A DNA stretch of 64,000 bases from Tipula vernalis (Eukaryota; Arthropoda; Insecta; Diptera; Tipulidae), in the NCBI GenBank assembly GCA_958295665.1, contig OY282558.1:135306326-135370325 (forward strand), given 5' to 3'. A program made the translations under genes and the position numbers. The notes under the pieces are model-generated. The model searched no databases, was not told the DNA's origin, and worked only from the letters and a program-made list of their open reading frames with translations. The first letter of the stretch is position 1; each line of letters opens with the position of its first letter. This document shows positions 1-10,609 of this stretch, piece by piece.

Positions 1-153
1 CATCAGTTGAATGATTTTTTTGAGGGCAGCGATACGAGTAATACAACATCTTTCAATCTGTTTCAGGTAGCATCCGGAAATTATGTGCATAATACCGAAT
101 TCAATTTAGGATCTGACCCGCACTTCAACGCAATCTTTTTACCACTTAATTAA
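1..153 (+). CDS. Unrecognised partial reading frame at window edge
   Basis: Frame 1 is open from the first base for 50 codons and ends in TAA. The peptide is rich in Asn, Phe and Ser, with no motif I recognise. The start lies outside the window. It could be the tail of a gene exon or chance; nothing nearby supports a function. Confidence 0.2.
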   Translation, partial: HQLNDFFEGSDTSNTTSFNLFQVASGNYVHNTEFNLGSDPHFNAIFLPLN

Positions 154-629
154 TAATTCCACTTTGGGAACTATTATAGACAAAGGCTTGGACAAAGCTT
201 CACTAATTTACAGAATCAACATTAGCGAATATTCGATTATATCTCAGGAGACGCTGATACATTCTTATGGAACTTTGTGAGAGCCCTTCATTAGGCTAAT
301 TGCGAACAAATTAAAGAAGCTGCGATACATATATCGCTGTGTGTACCTGTACGTTGGAGTCCACTTTCATTTCCATTGACTGTTCTACTACAATTATTTT
401 GTTAAAAAGTGACTTTGCATCATTCATCGTTTCAATTTTATTAAAATTTAGTTTGAAAATTTGATTTGATCGAAACACGCTTGACTAAACTCAAAAACTG
501 AAAAGAAGAAATCATCACTGAAGTTAAGGTTAAATTTTGTATATTCAGATTTTATTTTTATTAAAAATTAAATATTTTTTAAGTAATTGGTACAGTACAG
601 GTCCAGAATTAGATTCTAATCATCTTTCT
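154..629. other. Intergenic, 3' flank of pseudo-caspase 1
   Basis: No coding frame was recognised. The part next to the gene resembles the 3' flank of the third pseudo-caspase for about 30 bases after the stop codon. Minus-strand AATAAA-type polyadenylation signals lie near 550-565 in an AT-rich stretch. Confidence 0.5.
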
Positions 630-1443
630 TTAGGCCATGGGAAACACAAATTTTTTCACGAAGGTACTTTTAAAATGGGGTGTTTGTGAACCCATTTTTC
701 CAACCATCTCTTCAACTTTTGAGTGCACTCTATACATAATATTGTTAATACAAGTATCACCAATCGACTGATCATCAATATGTTGATTAATAGTGGCGCA
801 TAATGCTTGAATATAAAACGAACCATTCTCATCACCATACGAATCTTCATCACCATCATTCGAAAATGATTCAAAAATATCTGCATCTATTGGTAAAGCA
901 AATATGTCACTCGAATGTACTCCATCCGTTTCACTGGTCGAAGATGGCAATAGAAGATTTGTGGGACTTTGATAAAAAATAAGCTTTGGCTTTGTGGCCC
1001 ATTCATTCAAATTGTTGACCACAAAAAAATTTCGCACATAATCACTATTAAAAAATGTTTCACCTGCACGGAATGAGTCACGTCCATATTTGTATGTCAG
1101 ATTAAACATTATTATGTAGCCGCTGTGAGGATTCTCTTTATCTGTTAATGTGCAGAAATTAGAAGTATCCTTTTGTATTCTATTATTTGCCATGGATCTT
1201 TCGAGTTCGTGTACGTTTTTGTCAGCAAACTTCAATTTACGTAAGGTATTTTTAATATTATCGACATCTTTTTTCATGCGCTTACAGTTTGGATCCTCTT
1301 CCGTAAAATCAGTGTTGATGATGGCGATTCGTTTCGACGGATTATTAATGTTGTCGTAAAATTTACCACCTAAAATGTTACTAGAATGAAAGAAAGTTTT
1401 AGTTTGCGGTATGGCAAAATTTTTTGTGTGTGATTTACCTCAT
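630..1443 (-). CDS. Caspase-like pseudoenzyme 1 (two exons)
   Basis: Coding exons are 1439-1443 and 630-1380; the 58-bp intron 1381-1438 has GT/AG ends and follows ATG-AG in phase 2. The 251-residue product aligns along its whole length with a caspase. The p20 part has the RIAIINTDF first strand, the DVDNIKNTLRKLKF helix and the KPKLIFYQ strand. The p10 part has DADIFESFS, NGSFYIQALC and a C-terminal QTPHFKSTFVKKFVFP. There is no CARD or DED prodomain. The position of the catalytic His in the SHG motif is Thr (about residue 97), the Cys of QACRG is Pro (QSPT, about 141), and the pocket Arg of SWR is Gly in an acidic loop (GDEDSYGDE). It should therefore be proteolytically dead. Known decoy caspases in mosquitoes modulate active partners; a similar role here is inference. 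The frame is fully open and both flanks match gene 3. Confidence 0.85.
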
Positions 1444-1675
1444 TGTTGTTAATTAACTCTTTACGTCACAGTTGTTAGTCTGCTAATAAAAATATATACA
1501 CATGTTTGCTAAAAAAGCGACAATAAGTAATAGCTAATAGCTAAATAAAAAATGAAATGTCTTATCTTATCGATCACCAAAAGTATTGATAAAAATTCAA
1601 TTTTCAAATACAAACGTTTTAAGGTATCTTATATTTGCTACTTGATAACGCTTCAAACTGTAGAACAAAGAAAAA
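1444..1675 (-). promoter_or_regulatory. Conserved upstream region of pseudo-caspase 1
   Basis: Read on the minus strand, this stretch matches the region upstream of the third pseudo-caspase (55228-55428). Shared blocks include TTCTACAGTTTGAAGCG, ATTGATAAAAATTC-like AT-rich sequence and a block near the start, AACATGTGTATAT followed by TTATTAGCAGACTAAC. The conservation continues to the ATG, so promoter and 5' UTR were duplicated with the gene. No TATA box can be assigned with confidence. Confidence 0.5.
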
Positions 1676-2050
1676 TTCTCAGAATAATATGTCAAATTAA
1701 TTCCGTTGATATTCTTACTCAATCGCTAAAGTGATTTCTATGTTTTGACGTGCAACTACTACCCAATTTCGCAATTGTTTCACGGAAATGAAAAGAGCTA
1801 GAGAGATGATATATGTGCCGTTGGCGTAAACAATAGAGATTTGGCCCGAAATTTGTAGTTACGCCACTAAATGTAGCTTAATTGAAATATTGAGCGAACA
1901 ACAGCGACTCTTCAAAAAGCTCCAAAAAACCTTGTCCGGCTTCTGCGGTCCAGACAAATTTCAGATTTTTTTTAATAAGTCAGATATAGGTGCGGTTAGC
2001 TGAGCGAAGTTGGGAATAAATCTATTATACCAGCGATATCGAATCTATAA
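1676..2050. other. Non-coding stretch
   Basis: No open frame with recognisable homology was seen on either strand. It separates the pseudo-caspase upstream region from the Helitron debris. Confidence 0.4.
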
Positions 2051-2097
2051 CCCGCGGGACATATACTGACTCGCGGGCTAGTTATAACTGACCCGCG
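2051..2097. repeat. GC-rich inverted repeat cluster, possible Helitron 3' end
   Basis: Three CCCGCG/CGCGGG blocks lie within 47 bases of otherwise AT-rich DNA and can pair as nested hairpins (CCCGCGGG at 2051, CGCGGG at 2072, CCCGCG at 2092). The site is downstream of the minus-strand helicase remnant, where a Helitron terminal hairpin would be expected. The assignment to the Helitron is inference. Confidence 0.4.
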
Positions 2098-2169
2098 AAA
2101 ATTTCTAGGTTCTGAAACATGCAAAATTGCAATCGTTAAAGACTGCCAGTAAGCTTAATTCGTAGATTC

Positions 2170-2975
2170 AATCTACAAACTTGAAGCGACTATTCTTGTG
2201 CTCTATTAATGGTTATTGCAATGGCATATCGGTCGGTATCATTGGTATTCGCGGTAATAAGACATGTTGTCCTTTGAATTTACCATTCAATATTGTTGCT
2301 TCGTTATTGTTATTCAGCAATTTTTTGATTGCAAGCCTGGTGCCGTTGCACAGTCGTGGCGGATAATGATAATTGCACCAATTTTCAATATCAATTTGTG
2401 TGGTGGCAATACTGGCAAATCAAGGGAATTCAGGAATATCGACCGGATAATGGGACGACTTCATCTGGATTCATGACAATCAACTGACTTATACGTCAGC
2501 TATTGGTGATTTTTGTAATTGCAAATGATGTTTGGTATTACGCTGTTGATGATCAGTTCGTCAATTGTCTGTGTAAAGTTACAAAAATCTGGTGGAATGG
2601 TAATGGAATTTGTGCTATCATCGATTGCCATTTTTCCGTTTCCAAGATCTAACAGTTGCTTGGCCAATCGAGCAGCGGATTCGTTTTATTGCAGTTGGAC
2701 ACACATGTTGGTGGTCAATATAATTTTCTGAACATTATGCCAAAGAACAGATGATTTGAGACATGCGTTTATAGTTGATCGGCTATGGTGTGGAACGTGG
2801 TATAACTGGTAAAGTCTGACGAAAATCACCAGTCAGCAAAATGTGTGCACCTTCGAATGGCTCTGTATTACCTCTTAAATTTTGGAGTGTGCGATTGCAT
2901 TCATCTCGTACTATTAGTTTACATGTTGCAATGCCAGAAGATGCGACGGCATTGACGCTGTAGTTTTTGAACCTG
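2170..2975 (-). pseudogene. Helitron Pif1-type helicase remnant
   Basis: The minus strand encodes, across several frame breaks, the diagnostic Pif1/Helitron helicase blocks in order: VASSGIA, RDECNRTLQNLRGN, the motif III block GDFRQTLPVIPR, SSVLWHNVQK, the NESAARLAKQLLDLGNGK block, TIPPDFCNFTQTIDELI, and near 2200 a motif VI block, TINRAQ. The ATP-binding motif I region and the Rep domain are missing. At least four in-frame stops or shifts exist, so it is dead. In a Helitron this enzyme unwinds the donor strand during rolling-circle transposition. The family call is firm; the element's ends are not. Confidence 0.8.
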
Positions 2976-3312
2976 AGGCGTTAATTTAAGTAAATAAATA
3001 CTCATACGCCACAGTCAAGACTGCACATTTAGGGTTGAAAAATCCGGACTTTCGAGTTACGAAAATTTAAATATTGCACACTTTCCACAATTAAACTTTT
3101 ACATACACAAAAATATCCAACGTTGTGATTCCCCAGTCCACAAATTTTAATAAAGAAAAATCCCAAAGTCGGAAGTTCAATTGTGTTTCATTTTAATATT
3201 TTTTTTTTAAGGGACGATCTCCTACCCGCATTAATAAATTTTATTTCAGAAAAATTGTTTTTAAGTGTAGTGAATAAAAAATATAAACATATGCAATACA
3301 AAGGCTCTACCC
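2976..3312. other. AT-rich non-coding stretch
   Basis: No recognisable coding homology. A splice-acceptor-like TTTATTTCAG occurs near 3240-3250, ahead of the A-rich frame that follows, but it has no clear partner. Confidence 0.35.
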
Positions 3313-3633
3313 ATGCAATCAGCCTCACCATTCGAAAACAAGTCAAATAAAACCAAAAAATTACCAACGCAGCCGAGACGCAATCCACGGGTACCATCAC
3401 TAATCAAGGACGACAGAACACGCAGCCAATCACTAACAGAACTCCAAGAAACCGGGAACACAGTAGAAGAAATCGCAGTTCAACCAAATCTAAAAGAGGA
3501 ACAAAAACTAGAAGAAGAAATAGAACCAACAAAAACTAACACACTTGTAGTTGTTACGAAATCTACTTATAGACCTAAAGACAAAAGAAATGAAAAACTA
3601 AATCAAACGAATCATTTGAAAATACAATTGTAG
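3313..3633 (+). CDS. Unrecognised A-rich hydrophilic ORF
   Basis: An open frame of 106 codons encodes a Lys-, Glu-, Thr- and Asn-rich, probably disordered peptide with no motif I recognise. Its A-rich codon use resembles the Gypsy reading frames at 5307-5675 and 13008-18604 more than the surrounding DNA, so it may be a detached gag tail or leader of a related element. That link is compositional inference only. Start and expression are unknown. Confidence 0.25.
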   Translation: MQSASPFENKSNKTKKLPTQPRRNPRVPSLIKDDRTRSQSLTELQETGNTVEEIAVQPNLKEEQKLEEEIEPTKTNTLVVVTKSTYRPKDKRNEKLNQTNHLKIQL

Positions 3634-5306
3634 ACTTTATATAGATAGGAAACAAACCGAACTGTTTTTTTTTATGGCATGCGATAATCTTTCAACGAAT
3701 ATTTGTGCCATCTAGGCTAACTAATCTGAAACCGATATTTTAATCCAAGACACCATTATGTGGAAAGTTCATTGAACTTGTGTAAAAAAAACAATTTTGG
3801 TACAAATATCACGGTTTAATTTGAATTTTTGTTGTTGTTGTGGCTTTTTTTTTATGATGGTCATATAGAGCATTACGTAAATGTTCCCGGTTTTATTAAA
3901 TTTTTTTTTGTCTTTGTAATGTTATTCTTATATATATGTATATATACTCGTATATAAACGGGTAAATGGATTGAATTTTTAATCCGTTAAAACCAGCGAT
4001 TTTTTTTTACCGCGTTAAAATATAAAAAAAAGGAGGAAAAATCGTAACAATAATAATTTGGAATATCATTTTTGAAGAGGCCACGGTAGTGATACATTAG
4101 TCCCTATTTTTTCTTAGAAAATTTAATTTAAAAATAAAATTAACTAAAGGCGTATTTTTGAGATTGGAACCCTTACAAAAGAAAATTAGAATAAATTTAT
4201 AAGATTTGTAATTTTAAATCGAAGCAAATGGTAAGGATATAAGTTTAGTATAGTTATTTTGATGTGCTTGAACGAAATGTTTTTTTCTCTCGAATTGGCT
4301 TATAGCGGACAACCAGACCAATTTTTAAAGGTGGTTACTAGCGGGGCCTCAATTCCAGCGAAATTATATCGTGTGGTTGGCGGTTATGTCGATCATAATG
4401 CTGTTTAATTAAATAAGAGCAATTGCAATATTAAATATTATGTTAATGCGAGACATATATAAACATCCGTGATAATATATAAAACAAAACATATATGAAT
4501 AATTTATTTAAGAGAATTAATTTTATTATTTAATTTATAAAAAAAAATTATTATTAAAAAAAAAAGAAAATGTTTATTATATGTGAAATTGTAATTAAAA
4601 AAAAAATTTAGTGTTAAAGATTTCGGGTTTTGAGTGCTTTGTTTTTGTGCGCAGAAAGTGAAAATATTTTCTTTTAGATTTAGATTATCCAACCGCAATC
4701 TTAGCGGCACCCATGAGCGCTCATCGGTAGAAGATTGAGGTAAGCGAAATTATACTTTGGTTTTTATACATCCATATATTTTCTATTTTGTTCTGCACAG
4801 AGTATACATATATATAAATCACTCAAATCCTTTAAATATGTTGTTTTTGCGATAAGAAAATTTAATGATTATTGTTTTTATATAAGAATAATTTTTGATT
4901 TTCTTAATAAACTAAAAGTTTTCATTATAGAAATTGTTAAATTTATGAAATTTTTTTATTTTAAATATTTTTTTGAAAATGAATGATTATAATATAATCA
5001 TGTGCTAATCATTTTTATATTGGTGGTGTTGACAAAAAGGGGTGATCAATTTATAATGCCTGAGTATCAGTATAGTTTTTCCTTGTCACGAATAAGTTTG
5101 TCTGAACATGATATCCGGGAGACAAATAACCCCCCATTATACGACCGAAGTCTACCCATAAATAATGTGACGGTCTCCGGATGGTCAGTAACATAGTAAA
5201 TAAAGTCCACACGGAAACAGGAGCAGAAAAGAAGAATCAGAAGAAAACGGAACAAAAAGCAGCATACGTACAAACTCCAACTACACAAAAACCAAGATAA
5301 ACAAAA
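3634..5306. other. Long AT-rich region, possible Gypsy 5' LTR and leader
   Basis: No gene was recognised. By position the Gypsy 5' LTR and untranslated leader should lie here, but the 3' LTR is absent from the window, so LTR limits cannot be set by comparison. A GC-richer patch at 4685-4745 ends in a donor-like GAGGTAAGC, as expected for the spliced envelope message of this family; this is only suggestive. Confidence 0.3.
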
Positions 5307-5675
5307 ATGGAGCAAAAACAAATTCAAAAACTAATCACGGAAAACGATATCCCGGAGTTCAACGGAGAAGACGCGGCAAACAATACCAGCAAACTAGCAC
5401 GATTTATAGGCATAGCAGACTGTGTACATAAAACATTAGGAAACGAAGCAGAAAGAAAAATATTCACACAATTACTAAAATACAGACTTACAGGCGACGC
5501 GTATACAAGAATCAGCCACAGAGAAATAGAAGACTACGAACCAATAAACACGGTTTTAGGCAACATGTACGCCCAAACATTCACTCTAAACGAGCTTGAA
5601 AGGAGATTCATGGATATCCGGCAGTCATATGGAGAAACGGTAAGGAATTACGGATACAGATTGATGGAAGCACTG
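5307..5675 (+). pseudogene. gag: Gypsy A gag, N-terminal fragment
   Basis: The frame opens with an ATG preceded by an A-rich leader and encodes about 123 capsid-type residues: an N-terminal IPEFNGED block, then an amphipathic helical stretch ending in GYRLMEAL. This fits the N-terminal gag of errantivirus-like Gypsy elements, which forms the particle shell. The frame is cut at 5675 by the BEL LTR; the last 15 residues of the open frame are LTR sequence. No zinc knuckle or protease follows. Confidence 0.6.
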
Positions 5676-6638
5676 TGTTGCAATAAAAACGTTCAAAAAA
5701 ATCTTTCTTTGCCACAAATATGAAAACACTTGTTTTATTAAATTTATAATTTTATTAGCACAAACAACTTTTCCTTTTAATATTTTTTTTTTCTTTATTC
5801 GATCTCTTGGTGCACACAGCTCAATGTTCAAAATCAAAGTGAACGAGAAAATAAAATATTGCGTTATAAAAAAAACTGAAAAAGCGCGAATTTACTAAAA
5901 AGGGCGGCAATATCATTTCAAATAGTACGTACAGAAATAGTATTGTGACGGTGACACCTAGTGTGTAATAGAATAAGTTAAAATTAATAGCTCGATGTTA
6001 AACTGTTCTAAATGGAATTTTCCATGATAAAATTGTTCTACACTATTGTGACGGTGACACCTAGTGTGTAATAGAATAAGTTAAAATTAATAGCTCAATG
6101 TTAAACTGTTCTAAATGGAATTTTCCATGATACAATTGTTATACACTATTCTAACTAGAAAAGCATGAGCTTTCTAGAAGTTTGGTTTGTGTATATAAAA
6201 AGGCGAACGAAATCGAATTGGATCAGTAATAATTGGTAAGCGATAGTATAAAGATTAAAAAGGAATTAAAAAGTGATTTAAAAAGTGTTTTTGTGCGAAA
6301 TAAAAAGTAAAAGTGATCAGTAAAATTTGAGAATAATTTATATAAAGTGATTTTGTGAATTTTGATTGATAAACTGTGTTGTAATAAATTTTGTGAAATA
6401 AATAAATTCGTTGGTGATAAATTGAATTGAGTTTGTATTATTCACAATCCAGTGATACGAACCTTGATTGACAAGGCAAAAACGTAACAGTATATTCTAC
6501 ACCAGCACTATCTATTAGACGTTAGATAATTAAATGTTTAATGATAGATGGCAGTGATCGCTCTTTATAACACTTTATTAAAAAACATAGAATAAATTTC
6601 TAACAATTGAACAAATGTCAATAGCTAATTTGTAAACA
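5676..6638 (-). repeat. BEL A 3' LTR, interrupted by a solo LTR
   Basis: Plus-strand sequence begins TGTTGCAATAAAAACG and ends TTTGTAAACA, giving TG...CA ends on the minus strand. It matches 12421-13006 except for two insertions, one in each copy. Here the interruption is a 546-bp solo LTR with a GTAT duplication. Confidence 0.85.
5944..6489 (+). mobile_element. Solo LTR of a Gypsy-type element
   Basis: The 546-bp insert begins TGTGACGGTGACACC and ends AACGTAACA, flanked by direct GTAT repeats at 5940-5943 and 6490-6493, the 4-bp duplication typical of Gypsy integrases. A TATATAAAAAG promoter box lies near 6193. The first 103 bp of U3 are tandemly duplicated (second unit from 6047) with only a few differences. 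It was left by LTR-LTR recombination. A diverged relative lies at 56330-56490. Confidence 0.85.
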
Positions 6639-6879
6639 AATTATTTATGTGAAAATCAGCTGAAATGATAATACCGGGTAAGTTTTCGCTTTTAAATTAT
6701 AAAATAAATAAGTTATAATAAATATATGCAATACAATAAATTAACAGCAATAATTTAAATTGATTTCAGAATTATACAACATAAATATATTGAAAGAAAT
6801 ATAATTGCTGTGCAACACCAAGATAAGTTACATATTTTATGAAATTATCAATCAAAATATTTACAAATTTTTCTTTTTA
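6639..6879. other. BEL A 3' untranslated region
   Basis: AT-rich sequence between the end of pol and the 3' LTR. No clear polypurine tract is seen next to the LTR, which is unusual for BEL elements and may reflect decay. Confidence 0.4.
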
Positions 6880-8530
6880 GGTGAAGATCCTGAACATCCC
6901 GCGCCCGATGGCTCGACCGAGCCAGAAGGTAAAATGCAAATTTTCGATATGGGCCGCTTCATTTCTCCAAATTTGGTTTTTATATTTACTACACGGACCA
7001 ATCCATCTTACCCTGGAATTGTTGCAGTAATTCGGCCCATGAGCCATTTGGTAGGTGGTACATCCTTGTCTATTACAACGACAAGATCACCAGTTCTTGG
7101 ATTCTCACTAGGAGTTTTCCACTTGCTTCGTTGCTGCAAATTAACCAGATAATCGGTATGCCATCGTTGCCAGAAGTGTTGTACCATCCGCTGAATGTGT
7201 TGCCATCGCGATAACCGATTCTCCTTTATATCCAATAGATTTGGTTCAGGCAATAAAGTAATTGGATGACCAATTAGAAAGTGTCCCGGTGTTAAAGGAT
7301 CCATGTCCTCCGAAGAAATCTCGCAGAGCGGTCGGGAGTTGAGAATGGATTCTACTTGGGTAAGTAACGTTGTCATCTCTTCGAACGTAAGCAATGTCTC
7401 TCCTATAACTCGTTTTAGAAAGTATTTGGATGATTTAATGCCTGCTTCCCATAAACCACCAAAATTGGGAGCACCAGGTGGAATGAAATGCCAATTGATG
7501 TTATTGGTTGTTATGTACCTCATGAGGATCTCATCTTTTTCCACCATCATCAAGCATCGTTGTAAATCCCTTTGTGCACCGACAAAATTGGAGCCATTGT
7601 CGCTATAAATATGACCACATATTCCTCGCCGTGCGTGGAACCGTCGTAGAGCCGCAAAAAATGCCTCGGTCGTCATGTCACTCACCAACTCCAAATGTAT
7701 TGCCCTTGTGGCCATACACACGAACAGTGCCAGGTATGCATTTATAGTTTTAGCACCTCGTAATTTTGATGCTTTGATGAATATCGGCCCGGCATAATCC
7801 ACCTCCGTCTTGAAAAAATGTCGATGGTAAGACACTCTGGATTGTGGCAGCTGACCCATTAGTTGTTTTTGTTGTTGTGCCTTCAAACGGACGCACTTGA
7901 CACAATCCTCAATTACTCGACGAACAGCATCTTTGCATCTTAAAATATGGTAATTTTGTTTTAAGATTGACGTCAACAGTGCATTTCCCGCATGTAGCTG
8001 TTTGAGATGTTCATCTCTAATAATCATGTTGGTTACCCGATGCTTTGCTGGGATTATAACTGGGTGCTTTGTTTCATATGGAACATCTGCGTTATCAAGC
8101 CTTCCACCAACTCGTAATAAACCAACTTGATCTATGAATGGAAAGAGAGATAATAGTTTAGAATTCTTATTTATTGACTTATTATTCGCGAGCACATTCA
8201 TTTCAAATGCAAAATTGCTCAGCTGCACTCTTCGGATGACCAAATTGAATGCATCACGTTTAGCCTCATTGAACTGCTGCGAGAATTCTAAGCTCTCGGT
8301 TGATCTGCTTGCTGATTTTTTCCGAAACAATATAAAAATTCGAGCAATTACAACTATAATTTTCGACAATTTTGAACAGCGCTCAATGAGTTCAGAGAGC
8401 CAATCGTTCGTATCTTCAATATTCATTAAAATAACGGAATTTTTCTTCTCTTCTTTTAGTGCTGCATCTGCTGATTCCGAATTAACTCGAGATTGATTTG
8501 GCCAATTTTCGTCTGTTTTGGTTAGCCAAT
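6880..8530 (-). pseudogene. pol: BEL A integrase
   Basis: The main open stretch, 8426-7008, holds a complete BEL integrase. The zinc domain has paired His (the two His before and after IIRDEHLKQLHAG) and the CVKC pair. The catalytic core Asp lies in EVDYAGP, the second Asp in YSDNGSNFVGA and the Glu in GLWEAGIKSS. A C-terminal block, HFWQRWHTDYL and KWLMGRI, follows. A TAA codon interrupts at about 7008; the same frame then continues through VRVVNIKT and RPISKI to the pol terminus near 6885. It would insert element cDNA into the genome. Catalytic residues look intact, but the full polyprotein is broken upstream. Confidence 0.85.
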
Positions 8531-8546
8531 GTGGACCATTCCACCA

Positions 8547-10580
8547 TTAACTATAATTGATTAATTCATCTGGAAATAAACCACGCGAAGCGCAGTCAGC
8601 TGGGTTGTCAGAGGACGGCACATGACTCCAATGACTGCGGCCGGTATGTTGCAAAACGAAAGAAACCCTATTGGCTACATAAGTCTGCCATCTCAATGGA
8701 CATGAGGATATCCAGTTCAGCACAATTGTTGAGTCTGTCCATAACCGATATTTGAGTGTTACCTTGCTCTTGAATATTTCCAACACATAACATCAGCCTT
8801 GTCAGCAACACTGCAGCACAAAGTTCCAACCGTGGGATGCTGATTGTTTTGATTGGTGCCACTTTTGTCTTTGCCGTGACTAGATTTACCTTATAGCCGT
8901 TTTCGGTCTTCACTCTACTATATATGACAGCAGCATATGCCAATTCGGATGCATCTGCAAAACCGCGCAATTCCAACTCCAGCCCTTCTGTGTACAACCA
9001 TCTATGTATCCGGATGTTTTCCAATCTGCTCAAGTTGCCTCTAATCGCTGAGTAGTTTTCAAAAATTGGATTTGGTAATGATTCGTCCCAATCAATTCCT
9101 AACAGCCACAGACTCTGGAACAATATTTTAATTTTAATTATTGTTGGTGACAACCATCCAATTGGGTCAAATATTTTTGACGCTTCCGACAACATGCTGC
9201 GTTTTGTTAGTTTGTGATGTACCAAATTCACCTTGAATTGAAAAGTGTCATTTACTGGAGAATACCTAATTCCCAGTACTGATACGGCCTGAGAATCACT
9301 TTCAAAATCAATCAGCGGAATGTCTTTATGGGCTTCTGGGATAGTGCACATCAGCTCGGAATTATTGGATGCCCACTTACGAAGATTAAATCCTCCTTTT
9401 CCCAACAGACAAATTAAATCCTGAACAATCTTCTCGGCTTCTTTTAGATTACTTGTTCCCGACATAAGATCATCAACATAGAAATCTCGTTTCAGTACTT
9501 CTGAAGCCTCTGGAAACTCGCCTTGGTAATCTGACGCTAATTGGTTCAATGTCTGCGTCGCTAAAAATGGAGCTGATGTCGTACCATAAGTGACTGTTAG
9601 CAGCTTGTACATGCGCAGTTTTTCATATGACTCTTTCCTCCATATGATCTTTTGTTATTCGCTATCCTTTGCATTGACCCAGATTTGCCGGAACATCTTC
9701 TCAATGTCGGCCATGAATACAATTTTGTGTGAACGAAATCGAAGTATATATCTACTAAACTGGATTGTACAACTGGCCCAACAGCTAACTGATCATTAAG
9801 CGAATTTCCATGCTTTGTCTTGGCTGAGCCATCAAAAACAACCCGGAGTTTTGTCGTTGTACTGCTTTCCTTTATTACCCTGTGATGTGGCAAGTAGTAC
9901 TGCTCTTCACCGGTATCATCCGTAAATGTCATATGCCCTAGTGCTAAATATTCTACCATGAATTGGGAATATTGTTTCTTAAATGAAGCATCACGAGAGA
10001 ATCGCTTTTCCAAATTAGCAAATCGTTTTACAGCCATAATCTTTGAGTTACCCAATTTTTGTAAGTCGTTTTTGAATGGTAGACTAACTATGTATTTCCC
10101 ATCTTCGGATCTACCAACATTATTTTGGAAATGCTCAAGACAAAATTTCTCTTCCTCGCTGTAGTGAATGACGTCTTTGATTTCTTCAATTTCCCAAAAT
10201 TTTCTGAGAGTCAGATCAACATCCAGATGAAGATTAAATTGAGCTTCTTTATTGCCAACTTTACAATGAATTGGCGTTCCTGCAATCACCCATCCTAGGT
10301 GTGTGTTGTGAGCCACTAGTTTCGTCTTCGGAAGATATCTCTTGCCATTGCAAATTATATCGAAGAAAATGTCGCTCCCAAGTAGGACGTCAATTTTGCC
10401 TTCCGTATTAAAGTTTGGATCTGCTAACCTTACGTTGTTCAAATCTGATGAACGATTCAGTCCCTTAATTGAAGGTTGATAAGATGTTATCCTTGGAACT
10501 ATCAGAACCTTGGCAGTTGTCTCATAGGAATCCTCGTTGAATCTAGATTTGATTCGTATAGTAGATAAACCTTTAGACAC
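8547..10580 (-). pseudogene. pol: BEL A protease tail, reverse transcriptase and RNase H
   Basis: Frame 10580-9597 carries the post-protease spacer (DVLLGSDIFF, LGWVIAGT, RKFWEIEEI), the RT fingers (KLRVVFDGSAKT) and then loses frame. Frame 9612-8668 resumes at LLTVTYGTTSAPFLATQ with the catalytic YVDDLMSG and the LSEASKIFDPIGWLSP linker. RNase H follows, with LWTDSTIVLNWI, HVPSSDNPADCASRG in a third frame (8786-8547). At least two frameshifts make it inactive. The protein copies genomic RNA to DNA and removes the RNA strand. Confidence 0.85.
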
Positions 10581-10609
10581 TGCTGAGGTAACATCATTAA
10601 GACCGTGTA

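Noticed and set aside
656..886. Second minus frame of 76 codons within pseudo-caspase 1, mirrored at 55983-56213 in gene 3
   Set aside because: It overlaps the p10 coding sequence in another frame and is conserved only because the main frame is.
6900..6935. Exon-like plus-strand segment between AG and GT
   Set aside because: It is antisense to the end of BEL A pol, and the plus-strand peptide has no homology.
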